Both the position numbers and the translations under genes were made by a program. This document shows, piece after piece, positions 11,270 through 23,525 of a stretch of DNA of 64,000 bases; position 1 is the first letter of the stretch, and each line of letters opens with the position of its first letter. The stretch comes from Flaveria trinervia. Taxonomy: Eukaryota > Streptophyta > Magnoliopsida > Asterales > Asteraceae. Location: contig CM046456.1 in the NCBI GenBank assembly GCA_025506515.1, forward strand, positions 9,824,708 through 9,888,707, in the 5' to 3' direction. The notes under the pieces were generated by a model. That model ran no database searches. It had not been told where the DNA came from and saw only the letters and a list, made by a program, of their open reading frames with translations.

Positions 11270-12512
11270 ATAACTATAGGGATTTAGGTTATTAGAATAG
11301 TGACCTAGACTATAGCTTATGCATGAACCTCATAAAATAATATTATATTCTTGAAAATATATATATTGTTTACATGCTACATAATGCTATACCATACTTA
11401 TGTGCAACTTGATGTCTTAGTATAGGTTTGCCTTGTAATTGTTTAAACTTTGTTACTTGTCTCCCTAAACTTACCTTTGGCACTTTGACTCTCCCCGACA
11501 AATAAAACTTCTTAATCTTATTCTCGTCAACATGTGGAAACTTATGCTTATGCTTATGATTTGGATCTTTAGACGTTATATCTAATCTATATAAACCTCA
11601 TCAAGGTTTTGATTTTATGAACCTAAGAAATTTGTGTGACACATAGACACCTGTATTCTGGATTTCCTGGAAAAAGGCTCTCGGGCTAAGGCAAGCATAT
11701 TGCATAAATCGTATGGACTAGTTATGCTTACCTGGGGATTTCTGGGATGAGTGATAAACTATGGTCAACTACACAAGTTTCTAAGGCAAATGGGTCAATT
11801 TACCTTGACGTGTCAACGTTTCCAAATGGTAATATCAACGTTTCCAAATGGTAATGCGTTACCAAATGGAACCATCCGTTTTATATTTAAAATATCAAAA
11901 ATCTTTGATTCCTTGGACTGGTTTATCATCGAAACTCTAATATCTTCTCATTCCTATCTTACAGAATGTTCCTATTAATATTGAACTTGTTATACTCCTC
12001 AATTCCTATGTTTAAACAACGTTATACGTTGTGCACCTTATGTAACTATTTTCATATTTTGACCAACGTGTACATGGATCTTAATGTATCCAAAGATATT
12101 GGTCGTCTAAACCGATTGTTTATTTTTAAACTTAAAATTGTTACTTAGGGTTTTCAAATGTCCTTAAAATGTGTCCCATAACTGAAATCATGCAATGCCG
12201 AAAGGTGCAATACCTGCATCCTGGGATACCTTGTCTAGGCAAGTATACACATAAATTTGATTCGACCGTTGGATCAATTTATCTAACCTGTAACTCATGC
12301 GATGGGTGTTTTCTCTATAGGTACGCATGTTTACCGTAAAGTTGTGGTTGACGTAATACTTTGAGAAGTCAACGTGTTTTCCTTTTATTTTGAACCGAAC
12401 GTTTACATCTCATTATTGTGTTGAATTATTTCCGTCATTGATCTTGTTTTCCTGACTTAAACCATTCAAGATTTAAGAACCTAACACAATTAACTCCGTT
12501 ATCCCGAACTTT
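11270..12512 (+). other. GyA leader region, no coding frame
   Basis: About 1.2 kb of AT-rich sequence follows the primer site. The part at 12170-12400 (GCAATGCCGAAAGG, TTGTCTAGGCAAG, then a line of GGATC-like motifs) is alignable by eye with 47220-47400 of GyB, so this leader is shared by the two families. Short frames at 11751-11978 and 11966-12148 show no recognised domain. Confidence 0.6.
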
Positions 12513-12517
12513 AACCT

Positions 12518-13307
12518 TGCAGGATCGTTAAGGGTTTGAACACAATTACAACACAACAACACAATGAGGAGATTATCTAAACTCTAATCAAACAGTAAAC
12601 TGGGTTAACCAAAAGTGATACAAAGAACACAAGTAAAGCAAGAGACAGAATAGGAGAATATGGTTTTCAAGGATGCAGTATATTGCTTTCTCAAGTTCTT
12701 TTACAAGTGTTATAAAGTATATTAAAGATACAAGAAACTTGAAATACTTATACTACAACCTACAGCCGGCTATACTATGAAAGCCAACTGGATACAATTG
12801 ACTAGACACTAACAAAATCAATTGTAGAATCAAAAGGCATATCTGCCTTTTGACCTTGTGACTATGACATGCCATAGCTCACATCCTTATACATTACAAA
12901 AAGGATAAAGTACATAAAGTGGAAAGTTTCAGACTCAAGACCTCAATGTACAGTTACCAAAAGCATGGACCTTTTCACCAACTCTTGTAAGTTGGTGACT
13001 TATCAGAGATGCAGCGGAAAAGGTGCTTTATGAACAGTACATCAGATAAAGCATGTGTACTAAAAGTCTTCGGAAGAAATCTGTCTTCATAGGGTGAAGC
13101 TTCGGAAGACTTTGTCTCTTGAAGCTTCGGAAGACTTCATGTTTGGCTTCGGAAGATATTGGTCTTGACTTCGAAAGATTTTACACTTAGAATGTTTTCT
13201 AATGTATTGTGTAAAACTTCCGAAGCATTCTTCACTTCAGTACTTAGTGCATGTTGCTGAGACACTTTGGATGTTTTGGGTTGCATCAGACTTAAGGAAT
13301 CCTTACA
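12518..13307 (-). mobile_element. CoD: solo LTR of copia type inside GyA
   Basis: The insert runs from TGCAGGATCG to CCTTACA, with perfect 5-bp duplications AACCT at 12513-12517 and 13308-13312 and no internal region. I place it on the minus strand because its left end (TGCAGGATCG) resembles the left end of the minus-strand CoA LTR (TGAAAGGATCG). It carries repeated CTTCGGAAGAC motifs at 13061-13190, in the LTR position where CoA and CoB have their own short-motif arrays. Confidence 0.8.
13061..13190. repeat. CTTCGGAAGAC motif cluster in the CoD LTR
   Basis: At least five copies or near copies of the palindrome-like CTTCGGAAGA motif lie within 130 bp. The core TCTTCGGA is also the core of the 13-bp repeat in the CoA LTR, though here it is not in tandem. 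Confidence 0.7.
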
Positions 13308-13511
13308 AACCTTAATCCTAGCAAGCATGATTTTCTTTTCCTGTTAATGTCACATTGATGTAATTTGAAGTTTCTGAGTTTCTAGCCGATATTCTTTTTG
13401 TTTGCTGAGTCGAGTTTTATAAAAACTTCAAACCGTTTCACATCGTAGGCATGCAAGAGTCCGTAAGTCAACCTATGACTAAGGATACTCGTATCCCCTA
13501 AATGATTCTAT

Positions 13512-14222
13512 CTCATCAAAACAGGGGTGATTCTCTTACTTTGGTGATGACATCTATTCGCTATTACTGTTCTTATGAAATTTCATCATTAAGACAGAAG
13601 TAAACCTCATACCTTGATGACTATTTCCTTAGTTTTGTTTTTTTATGAATACGTATTTTACAAATTGAATTACCTCCTTAAAATAGGAGTAAAATTTCGT
13701 ATCTTGATGATGGTTTTCAGTTTTTGTATTGTGTGTTTTATGAAATCCCATCCTTTGAATCGGGGTGATTTCTTTGTTTTGAGGATAGATTTCAATCATT
13801 TCCTTTGGAACTCGTATTTCACGAATGAAATGACTCCACCAAAAAAGGATTGAACCCCGTACTTTGGTGACAAAGGTAAGTTCTCGATTGTTTTCTTGTT
13901 ATTAGGAAATTCAAACATCAATATAGGCATGAAATCCATACCTTGATGATAATATCATCTGTTTAAAATTTTATGGATGTTTATTTTTCTCAAATGAAAT
14001 GACCTTATCAAAATAGGAGTGAATTCGTTTTTTGATGAAACTTTTCATTTCGCTATATTGTGTTTCTGTAAAACTTTACTGTTGAGATAGGAGTGATTAT
14101 CCTTACCTTAATAGTAAGTTACCTTAATTTATTTTTGTGGATCAGGCTCTCGTTTAGTAGTTAAGAGTCGTACTTTGGGAAATACACCACCAAGCTAGGA
14201 GTGATAACGATATCTTGGTGAG
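13512..14222 (+). repeat. Array of nine stem-loops with a conserved loop in GyA
   Basis: Nine units at roughly 65-110 bp spacing share a loop close to ATAGGAGTGAAATCCGTA; units start near 13512, 13583, 13675, 13746, 13833, 13913, 14004, 14077 and 14184. Each loop is flanked by arms that pair with each other but differ between units: CACCAAG with CTTGGTG in unit 9, CACCAAA with TTTGGTG in unit 5, TTACTGTTGAG with CTTAATAGTAA in unit 8 (two G-U pairs), TATCAAAA with TTTTGATG in unit 7, CATTAAG with CTTGATG in unit 2, CATCAA with TTGATG in unit 6. Units 3 and 4 pair poorly. Stem changes that keep pairing suggest selection on RNA or cruciform structure. The function is unknown. Confidence 0.75.
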
Positions 14223-14974
14223 TATTCCCATTCCTTGATCTCAAAGTACCAGGATTTTAAGACTTCAATTGACAAAAAACATGTAATAACTTGAAGGGTG
14301 AACACCGTTATCTGATTTATCGACGATAGTGTTCCAGCCAGTCAAGCTAAAGCATGAATCTTGAACTCAAAAGGGGTCGTTTTTACTTAAGGGTAACCCT
14401 AGTTCCAAGACTGGAACATTTAAATATTAAATCGATTTCTTCTCTCACGCTTTTATGTTTCAATTTGAAGTTTGATCCAGTTTTATGGAACCTTTTTATC
14501 AACCTTCATTCAAAGTTATCATTAAAACCTAATTGCACGATGATAACACTCCTAAAACAATCTTTAGTACAAGATAACGTTATTATAAATTCACGCCATG
14601 CCTTTCTGTTATAGCAATGTACAGTTGTGTTCATGGGTTTGATGAACCGCGTGTGCGAGCCGTACTTGGAAAACTATTTGTGATTGCATTTATCGTCGAT
14701 ATTCTAAATTATTCAAATTCTAATCCGATCATGAACGAAGTCTTTGTTTAACTCTTTACCCATAATTGAGAATGCAATTCCCATTATTTATCTAACATGA
14801 ACTCCTAATCTTAAAAACTCTAAATCTCTATCTTGATTGCGACTCACAAGACTTGTTATTACATTCATTCCGATGTGGACAAAAAGAATCATGAATTTCC
14901 GCGATTGGTATTCATGGTTTGGCATAAAGGAAATGTTGAAGTAGCTTGGTATATGTTCAAATTACCTTGTATTT

Positions 14975-15072
14975 CTTGATGTCATTTGGTGCATTATTGA
15001 CCGATTGGCTAGTTCCGTGCATTTCATATTGACTCATGTGAGATAACGAGTCGAGAAATTGACTCGCACTTA
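14975..15072 (+). pseudogene. Relic of gypsy integrase core in GyA
   Basis: Read in one frame, the stretch gives DVIWCIIDRLASSVHFI, which matches the integrase core pattern around IWVIVDRLTKSAHF of Tekay-type gypsy elements, and then runs into stops. Nothing open flanks it. It shows that GyA descends from a coding gypsy element. Confidence 0.65.
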
Positions 15073-15408
15073 CCTCAAATAGTCAGTTATCGTGGTGTGT
15101 TGTTAAAAACATCGATCGTTAGTTCTGATGATCGATTCACTTTTTGTTATTAGCAATGCCTCTAATCATCTTTGGGAACCCAACTCAAAAATCTCAGTAT
15201 ATCGTATCATTCTTAACCCAACGGTTTAACCGGAGGAGCGATACGCATTCACAAGATATGCCTTAAGCTTATGTCATTATATAGTGGCACTTGGGATTCT
15301 TAAATTCCAACGGTCAAACTTTCATACAATTACGGGATATACTATTATTTTTTTTCTTATTGGCTTCATGACGTCACTTTATTACACGATTTCATTCCAG
15401 ATGATGGG

Positions 15409-15612
15409 AGAAGTGTGACTTATAAGTTTAATATACCTCAGGAACTCGTCATCGTTTTCCAACGTTTCATGTGTCAAAATCTCAAAGAGTTAGTTGTCAA
15501 TGATAACTATCGCATTCCACTGGAAGAGCTCAAATTTGGATGCATCGTGTAAAATTCCATAAACCTCAAAGTGAAGCATCCCACCCGTAATCAAACGCCA
15601 ATCACAGTCCGT
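15409..15612 (+). pseudogene. Relic of the gypsy pol C-terminus in GyA
   Basis: The frame contains YKFNIPQEL followed by RIPLEELKF, which corresponds to the YRLxLPEEL and IPLEELRxD region after the integrase in Tekay/Del-type pol. A stop follows RIPLEELKFGCIV. The stretch ends about 90 bp before the 3' LTR, the position expected for the end of pol. Confidence 0.65.
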
Positions 15613-15686
15613 TAGTACACTTACCTTTAATCATAACTCTCCTGTTCGTTTAAGTTTCATTCTTAATTTCGGGATGAAATTCTTTT

Positions 15687-15699
15687 AAGTTGGGAGGAC
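15687..15699 (+). other. GyA polypurine tract
   Basis: AAGTTGGGAGGAC lies directly before the TG of the 3' LTR, the position of the plus-strand primer. The matching tract in GyB is AGTAGGGGAGAC. Confidence 0.75.
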
Positions 15700-16850
15700 T
15701 GTAACATCTTGTATTTTTGTCAACCAAATGTTAACTGTGTTTATTCTTATAAGGGTCATTGTTATCTTATATGAAACTTGTGGGCTTTTTGTGCTTGTTT
15801 AATTTACTAGATGTTAATGAATTAAGCAATTAAATTATATACGATAATAATAACTAAAACATTGATAATATTAATAATAATGATAATGGTAAATTATAAA
15901 ATATTGTTTATAATAAACGAATAACAATAATAATACTAATAATAACTAAGAAAAATGATAATAACAACTTGTAAAATTTAATAAAATTAATGAGAAGTCT
16001 AGGGGACTTTATTGCCAATTTAGGAACTTAGAACAAAGTTCCCACATAAAATAACAAAACAACAAAACCACAAGGACCAAAAGTGTAACTTATCAAACCC
16101 AACCCCCACCCCTTTCTCTCTCCCCGCTATCCCGGCCGCCGGCCGGCCAAAGCCCGACGTGGCGCCGGTGAGGCCGAAATCGGCCATTTTACTCTTTAAA
16201 AGTTAACCCAAATAGTGCAATCACTTCGGGGAGGCGAATTGAACTCGGTTACATACATCAGTTGGATTATAAACATTGTTATGATGGCATTCAATCAAGA
16301 AACCGAAACCGCAATCGAATTCTATACATTCAACCATCAAATCATGTTAAAAATCAAATTAATTGGATAGAAACATACGTGTAATCATTTAGAATTCAAT
16401 GATACGATTAATTCAATTCAAGATAATCGTTAATGAGACGAATTGATGTTCTAACGTTCGCAAGACGACTTGAATTCGATGGTGGTATAATCAAACGAAT
16501 GGAACCTAACAAAGGGCAATTGTTCCCCTTGACCCCTTTCAACTCTCTGCAACCGCAATTTCTTTAAGACATCACTTAAACATCAGATTTAAACCCCATG
16601 TTCTTCGCGAACGAACCGAGACAAACTCGAGCTTAAACACATCATTTTGATCGTAATCAGGTAAGTATAATATATCTTGGTACTCGATTAAGCTTAGGGA
16701 TCAAAAGCCCTAAGGTTAGTCGAGTCGTAACACTCGAATCAATGTCCAATTTGGATCAATATGGAACTAGGGTTCGTGCGATTTGGGGTAAGGGGAGATT
16801 TCAATGTTTGTTATATTTTTCTTACTAAAACAGACCTTTAAACGCGGCTA

Positions 16851-16923
16851 GAGCCTTGGTTCAACTGGTAACAAAGGTGACTTCTAAACAAGAGGTCCTC
16901 GGTTCACTCCAGGGGACCTCCTG
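16851..16923 (+). other. tRNA-like module in the GyA 3' LTR (decayed)
   Basis: GAGCCTTGGTTCAACTGGTA resembles a tRNA D-arm with A box, and GGTCCTCGGTTCACTCC with AGGGGACC resembles a T-arm with a damaged B box. T-rich stretches follow within 60 bp. It corresponds in position to the better preserved modules at 34099, 49281 and 54245. It is not a functional tRNA gene. Confidence 0.6.
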
Positions 16924-17217
16924 TTTTAATTTTAAGGCTTTTAGCCTTTTTTTAATTCTGTTTTTTTTAAATATATATAAAATCAAGTTGGAACTTGTTT
17001 TTTTTGACACGTTACCAATTTTTCCTGTTAACTTGTCTCATAACATGTTTTAACGTTTTATTAAATATTATAGACAAATAATATAATTAGTGTCTTTTTC
17101 TTATAATTAAACCTTAAATATTGTTTAACTTATTAAATCATTACTTGTACAAATGATGTATTTTCTTATAAGTTAGACTTAAAAATATTGTTTTGCTAAA
17201 TTAGTACTGATTTAAAA

Positions 17218-17285
17218 TAATATATATATATATATATATATAATATATATATATATATATTATATATATATATATATATAATATT
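17218..17285. repeat. TA dinucleotide microsatellite
   Basis: A run of TA units in the GyA 3' LTR is expanded compared with the same place in the 5' LTR (about 10160-10176). The expansion happened after insertion. Confidence 0.9.
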
Positions 17286-18364
17286 TTTCATAATAAAATA
17301 GTCTTTAAATATTATTGCAACCCTTTAAATCATTATCTATTTAAATAATAAATGTATATTAGTGTATAGAATGTGAGTAATTCTAAAAGTTATACAACTT
17401 TGTACTTAAGTTTTATTAAAATGATTTCCTTAACTTTTTTTAAACAAAAATGCTTAATTTGTATTTTTCTTTTCTTTTATTATTTAATGTATTAATTAAA
17501 TCTCTAAATACCAAATTCCATCCAAAACCCTAGTCCACATTGATTCGTTAAACTTGTTATAATTAAGCTTTAAATCTTGTAAATATATTCCTACTTAGGT
17601 ACCTTGTGAAGAACTACGTTGGAATTATTGCTTATTATTCTTATTAATCGTCATTTGTATATATTTGATCAAGTGAGTATTTCTATACTCCTTTTTATAT
17701 TTTTACACTTTTAGGGTGAAACATGTTACTTTATAAACTTTGCACTTGTAAACACGTTTGATTCTTGTAAACTTATGGCATTTCACATGTATGTTGTGGT
17801 TAGTTGATATTTGTGGCTACCATGTAGTGTCGAATATATGTACAATCATTAACTATTGCTAGCCTAGCGAAGTCATAGATCTATGGGCCAGACAAGCCTG
17901 CTTGGTTGATCCAAGTACACTTAGCTAATCGTATATACTTTTAAACGTTTGAGACTTGTAAAACTTTGTCGAGGTTTGATTGTACATTCTGTCTTACATC
18001 CCTAGTTTACTTTGTTCTCTATCTTATAACATGAATTGCCATCTTTTATATACTTATGTATTGAAAACTATGGAAATCTCACCAACATTATTGTTGACCT
18101 ATTATTTTTAACATGTTTCGGGAAATACTCAAGTTTGATCGCCTTTTTTGTTCAAAGTTGTTCACACCTAGGAATGGACCTAGTTAACTTAATGAGCTTG
18201 TTATATATTTCATACTGTGTTCTTATTTGAGACTATGCTTGTAATGTACCTTTCAAACTTATGAATAATATATTTGGATTTAATAATAGCATTATATGGC
18301 TGTGAACGATCTTAACTCTCACTCCTCGACGTTTCCGCCGTCAAGGTTGGGGTGTGAGACCTTT

Positions 18365-18935
18365 ATCGCTTACCTCTACTACTGTGGCATACGCTCTGCT
18401 GTTCATTTATTGACTTCGGCCCAGTAGCTAAACTGTTCGGGATGTAGCATATGGTATCGATACGAGAGATATCCGATGTGCATGTAAAGTTATAACAAAC
18501 GAATGAAAGTATGAATGAAAGAATGACGAGGATAATACTAATACTATCTGTATGTACGTATGATGTATGATCACATACACTTGTAATGAAAGGTTTTAAT
18601 GAAACTAAAGTATGTTTATTATAAAAACTAGAACTCACTCAACAACGCTGACTTTTTATATGTTTTCCAGTTGGCAGGTAGTGATTGCTGAGGATGGCAC
18701 TGCGAGGCTACTCAGCTCTTTTGGGATAACATCCAATTATAATGCTTTTGTGATGTAATGCAAACTTGTATTTTGTAACCAGATAATGATGTATTATTTG
18801 GCAAAAGTCTTTATAATGAAATGAGATGTCATTTTTGAGTGTTTCCGCTGTAATATTTTCTTAAGACAAATGTAATTATATGTTTTATGTGCGATGAATG
18901 ACCAACTGTAAGCGTCCCGGAGACAGGGCCTTACA
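18365..18935 (+). mobile_element. Solo LTR (family G1), right part
   Basis: This continues the solo LTR after the GyA insertion and ends in ACA at 18935 before the ATAGA duplication. Its stretch around 18640-18705 (AACTCACTCAACAACG, GCTGAGGATGGCAC) matches the right end of the G1 LTR at 53030-53095, which confirms that both belong to one family. Confidence 0.85.
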
Positions 18936-18940
18936 ATAGA

Positions 18941-20233
18941 TTTCTTATTTTGTACTATAACTCTTAAGAGTAATAACTTAACATAAAAGATGATATTTTA
19001 GCAATCAAAAGAACACTTAAAAAATAATCATGTGTACATGTTATATAAGAGAATTTAAAAATATAGTTTTTATGTTTTAGTTATTAAATCTTGTAGAAAC
19101 TGTTTGAGTGTTTCTTAGCCAAAAAGAAACAATTTGTTAAGAAGTATATAGTGTGAGTTGGTTTTATGAAAAATTTATTTGAAGTTAAAATAGTGAATGA
19201 AGCTCACTATGAGATCAAGATTTTGAGTTTCGTTTATGATGGTAAATTAGTTGTGTTGTAGAACTATGAGTAAATTAGATAACTCATGTCAGTTGCCATT
19301 CAAAAATAAATAAAAGTAATTTAATAATATCAAAATTTTAGATAAAAAAACAACCTTCCTTAAAGGCCTCACACTTATATATGTGTTCAAGTTTCCACCC
19401 ACTACCTATGTAGATTCATATCTATTTTTAAGTTTCATCTCAAACTTACTAACTTATTATTTTAAGTATTGATATCTCATTTGTTGCAAAAAGACATAGT
19501 ATAATACAAACACAAAAAAATTACTCTTGTACACATATACTAATATACTTAAATGTGTCTAAAAGTTGGTGAAAAAATTAATTTTCACTATTTTTTTCAA
19601 CATTATGATGTTCTGAAATTTTGTTTCACGAACTCATGTCTCTTTTGTGATCTATTTATGGTAACTTTACATAATAATAATAATCAAGTTTTTTAAGTGT
19701 TTCATTAAAATAATACATTTTATTTTCTCTAAGGACATACACAACTTTCACTATGTATTTCAATTTGGTGTAATATTTTTTCTAATAAATGTTTTCATTT
19801 TTTTAAAATTTAAATGTGGTAAAATTTAGTGCTTATTTTTTTCTAGTTTAACTTAAATTTAACATATTTGAACCTTGGTTATCGTTTACTAATATTGTTT
19901 CTAAAAAAATGTTCACTTATTAGTTACTATGATTCATGTATAATTTTTGTCTCGTTTAATTTTAGAAATCTATGAAAAGTTGAGTGATTTTAATGAGAAA
20001 AGATTAAGTAACTTCAATAAAACATTTGAAAAAGTTTGTTAGTATTAAGTGAACTTTTCCATTCACACAAATATCTTTCCTAAGAATCGAGAATACAAAG
20101 TTAGGAGACTATAGAACTGATCATGTTCAAATAATTAGGTGTCACATAAGTACCTATATGATAATTATGTGAACAATTAATACAAAACAAAACAAAAACG
20201 TGCAACACATTGTCATGACAACCGGCAAGAAAA
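18941..20233. other. AT-rich DNA, nothing recognised
   Basis: No open frame of note, terminal repeats or RNA gene is seen. It may be old intergenic or decayed element sequence. Confidence 0.6.
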
Positions 20234-22301
20234 TCTATATAATACGGAGGATAGATTCTATTGTCGAGTTAGAGAGTTAACATTTGTTTACTGTTGCTAC
20301 ACAAATTTTAATCAAGGGATTAAGACATTAGAGCAGTGCGAGGATGGGGCTGCTAATGGAGATCAAGCAGGAACATGGCTTTGACTGTTGGGAGCAGGAT
20401 GCGGCCGGACTTAGCTTCGACTGAGCTGAACTTTGGCTGAGCAATACTTCGGCTAAACGGAGTATCTGGGAGACAAGAACAACACCGTGCAATAAAATGT
20501 AAAATCCAAAGGAATGTTTTACTTTAATTCTTTTGGTTGTGGGATTTCAAATTCCATCTTTAGGTGGAATGATTTTAAAATCACACAATCAAGGGAATTG
20601 AGGCTAAACATTTCCTTGGGTTTTACATTTTGATTATCCACTCAAACATAATTTTACTTGAAAATTATATTAGTTTATCAATTTCATTTCATTCTTCCAA
20701 CCAAACGCTCCATCTAATTTTTTTACAAGATTTCAGTATTATTTGCAAGATTTAAAGAGTAGGAGATTGATTAATGGTTATTTGATTTAGTTTTTAGGTT
20801 TTATTGGCAATTAGGGATTTGTATTGAAATTAGAAAATTGTGTTATTTGATTAATAACTAACTATACAACTAACAAACCCAAAATACAAAATAACGTAAA
20901 TAACTTAATAAGTAAGCAAGTAACATGACCAAAATTATACTAAGACCAAAATTTAAATAACTAAACAACTAACAAACAGAAAATACCAAATAATATTTTA
21001 TAAAAATATTAATAAGTTAATAACTAACAAATCCAAAATACCAAATAACATGACCAAAATTATAATAAGCTCAAAATTAAACAACTTAAAAACCTAACAA
21101 TTTTACAAACTCAAATACCCATTACCCAAACTAAACAAATTAAAAAAAAAACTAGTTATACCCATAACCCTCACCGCCACACCTTGTCGCCGATCACCCA
21201 ACAACCTTTCTTCTCAATAATAATGATATGCAATAAACTAATTCTGATATCAAGTCAACAACTCATTCAAGTTCAATTCATTCGAGTTAAATTTCTTCAG
21301 ATTTGTTTTGAATCATGATTTTCATTCGGAGCCCTTTATTATCGTATTTTTTCTTTTATTTATATAAATTTACAGTAAAAAAATATTTTACGTTACCCCT
21401 AAACTTTTCTTCTAGATCCGTCATTGTTATCTATTATGATTCATTATAAACAAGTACTTCAGAATGATCATATGGTTAAAATTGATAACAATTATTACGA
21501 GTTTTATAACTCTGCCCAAGCCTTAGATATGTTATCTTTTATTACTCTATAATAAAATAGTATGGGAAATGAATAGTATAGTTTGAGTTTTTAGAATTTA
21601 ATCACAATAGTTTTAAGTAGTTTCACTTTTAGTGTAATAAATTTTAGTTATTAACTTTAGCCACTAATGTTTAGTATCTTAGAGTTTGATTACTATAATT
21701 AATTGTCATGAGAAATGAATGATATAGTTTTGAGTTTTTAGATTCTAAGTAGTTTCACTTTTAGCAATAATTTATTGTTATTTAACTTTGGCCACTAAAG
21801 TTTAGTATTTTAGAGTTTGGCTACAAAATTGTTTTAAAATAAAGTTATATTTTTTGAGTTTGACCACTAAAGCTTAGTACTTTGAGTTTCTTCACCAAAC
21901 TTTAATTTTTTGGTTTGACGACCTAGATTGATGACAACCAAAGCAACACATCATTCGTGTGGGAAAATTGATCGAACTCCCGTGGCGTTGGGCATTACTT
22001 TGGCTACTAAAGTTTAGGATCTTAGTGTTTGACCACTTAATTATTTATAGTAAAGTTTTTTTTAAGTTTGGCTACTAAAGTTTAGTGTTTCTGAGTTTCG
22101 CAAACTTGGATTTTATGGTTTTCTACAAGTCGGACATATAACGATCAAAGTAACACAACGTTGTATGTGGAAAAATTGACTAGACTCCCGCCGGGTAGCA
22201 CGGTGATAACAATAATCGTTGCAACGTGTTTGGCATTTGCGTTATGATATTCGGTATATGACGAAAGTTCACGCGCAACGCGCGAGGGAAAAAATTCTAG
22301 T
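20234..22301 (+). mobile_element. Probable non-autonomous Helitron
   Basis: The right end has a GC-rich hairpin (CGCG-CAA-CGCG, 22272-22282) about 14 bases before a terminal CTAGT (22297-22301), the layout of plant Helitron 3' ends, and the next base is T. A matching 5' end is TCTATATAATACGGAGGATA at 20234, preceded by A, which fits insertion between A and T. There is no Rep/helicase frame. Bases 20335-20480 are GC-richer and could be a captured exon. Bases 21590-22110 hold five degenerate repeats around AAAGTTTAGTATCTTAGAG. The 3' end is well supported; the 5' end is inferred. Confidence 0.65.
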
Positions 22302-23525
22302 TATACACTATAAACAAAATACTTTAGAATAAACATATTAAATCATTACACAATCTACTAAGTTAATGGATACAATTAATAATATGGGTACGATATTTGA
22401 AGAAAATGGGTAGAGATGCATGCTTACTTTTCTTCATTCTTTAATTCCTAAGAACATCCATACCACGTTTCCTATATTTATCTCTATAGTTATGTAAGTG
22501 TATTATTTATATTGTATGGTATGATTATAAGTGGTTGTGAGTGAATAATGTGAAAAATTTATTATTTAATCAATATTTTTTAAAATCACTGTTTAAAACC
22601 CTATAATGTTTTTAATATATTTTAAATAATTGTGAATGTAATAAAAAGAAAAAATAATGATAAAAGTATAAAAATTGAAAAAAAAGAAAAAAATTATATA
22701 TTTTAATTTAATTATATAATAAAAACAAAAAATACATTATGAATGCTCTAAACGTAAACTATTATATATTCATATAAACATGTCTAAGAGCATTCACACT
22801 AAGTTCTTTATTTTTATTCATATAATTATATTAAAAATTATTATATTTTCTTTCTGTTTTTCAATTAAATAATATTTTTTATACTTTTATCATTATTTTT
22901 TTCTCTCTCATCCGCTCACAATCACTTTAAAAATTATTAAAAATTTATAAGTATTAAACAATGATTCTTCAAATATACCAATCCACAATAACATTTTTCT
23001 CTCATTCACTTACAACTACTAAAAAATATTCCACATAATATATAAAATAACTCACATACTTTTAAATAGTCTACCGTTAATACTTCAATATATGAACCTA
23101 TAGAGAAAAAACCTAGCTTTTGTAAATAAGAAACGTAATACATTAGGCTTTTATCTGTATGATTTGTCCTTGTCTTCTATGAAAAGATTTATCAATCACA
23201 TCAAACATAAAAAAATGATATTCATATAAATATGTCTAAAATATGAATTATAGAGAAAAACCTATATTTCTACATAAAAAACGTCATAAATGTGGCTTTT
23301 ATGCGTATAGTTTGTAGTTTGTCCTTGTCTTCTATGAAATCATGACACATTTTTTAATCTCAATATAAATCTTATGTAAATCATGACGCATGGTTTTTAT
23401 GCATATGGTTTGTACTAGACTCAGATATGAAATTATAAAGAAAAATCCGGATATTTGGCTTTTATGCATATGGTTAGTCCTTGTCTTCTATGAAATCATG
23501 ACACATGTTTTAAGGTTACAACTAA
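22302..23525. other. AT-rich DNA with MITE-like and duplicated segments
   Basis: Bases 22445-22752 and 22787-23090 look like two inverted copies of a short AT-rich element, with ends such as AGAACATCCATACC, ATGAATGCTCTA and AGAGCATTCACAC that recall hAT-type MITE ends. Bases 23130-23510 hold three degenerate copies of a segment with TTTGTCCTTGTCTTCTATGA. No gene is recognised. Confidence 0.45.

Larger units (their letters stand above)
8830..18359 (+). mobile_element. GyA: Ty3/gypsy-type LTR retrotransposon, coding region decayed
   Basis: The element has two LTRs (8830-11252 and 15700-18359), a primer binding site, a purine tract before the 3' LTR and 5-bp target duplications CCTTT at 8825-8829 and 18360-18364. 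The last dinucleotide of the 3' LTR is GA instead of CA. The 4.4-kb internal region has no open gag or pol, only relics of integrase and of the pol C-terminus, a nested copia-type solo LTR and a stem-loop array. The LTRs look about 97% identical in the stretches I aligned by eye. The coding decay is much deeper than that, so the element probably moved while already defective, using proteins from elsewhere. Confidence 0.9.
15700..18359 (+). repeat. GyA 3' LTR
   Basis: It runs from TGTAACATCTTG to GGGTGTGAGA and is followed by the CCTTT duplication. It keeps the tRNA-like module lost from the 5' LTR, and has a TA microsatellite expansion at about 17220-17283 that the 5' LTR lacks. Confidence 0.9.

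Noticed and set aside
18363..18638. A 91-codon minus-strand frame
   Set aside because: It lies in the right part of the solo LTR and starts at the insertion border. No domain is recognisable.
20335..20480. A host gene exon
   Set aside because: The frame MEIKQEHGFDCWEQDA is suggestive but short, and it ends at a stop soon after. I did not recognise the protein and list it only as a possible captured fragment.
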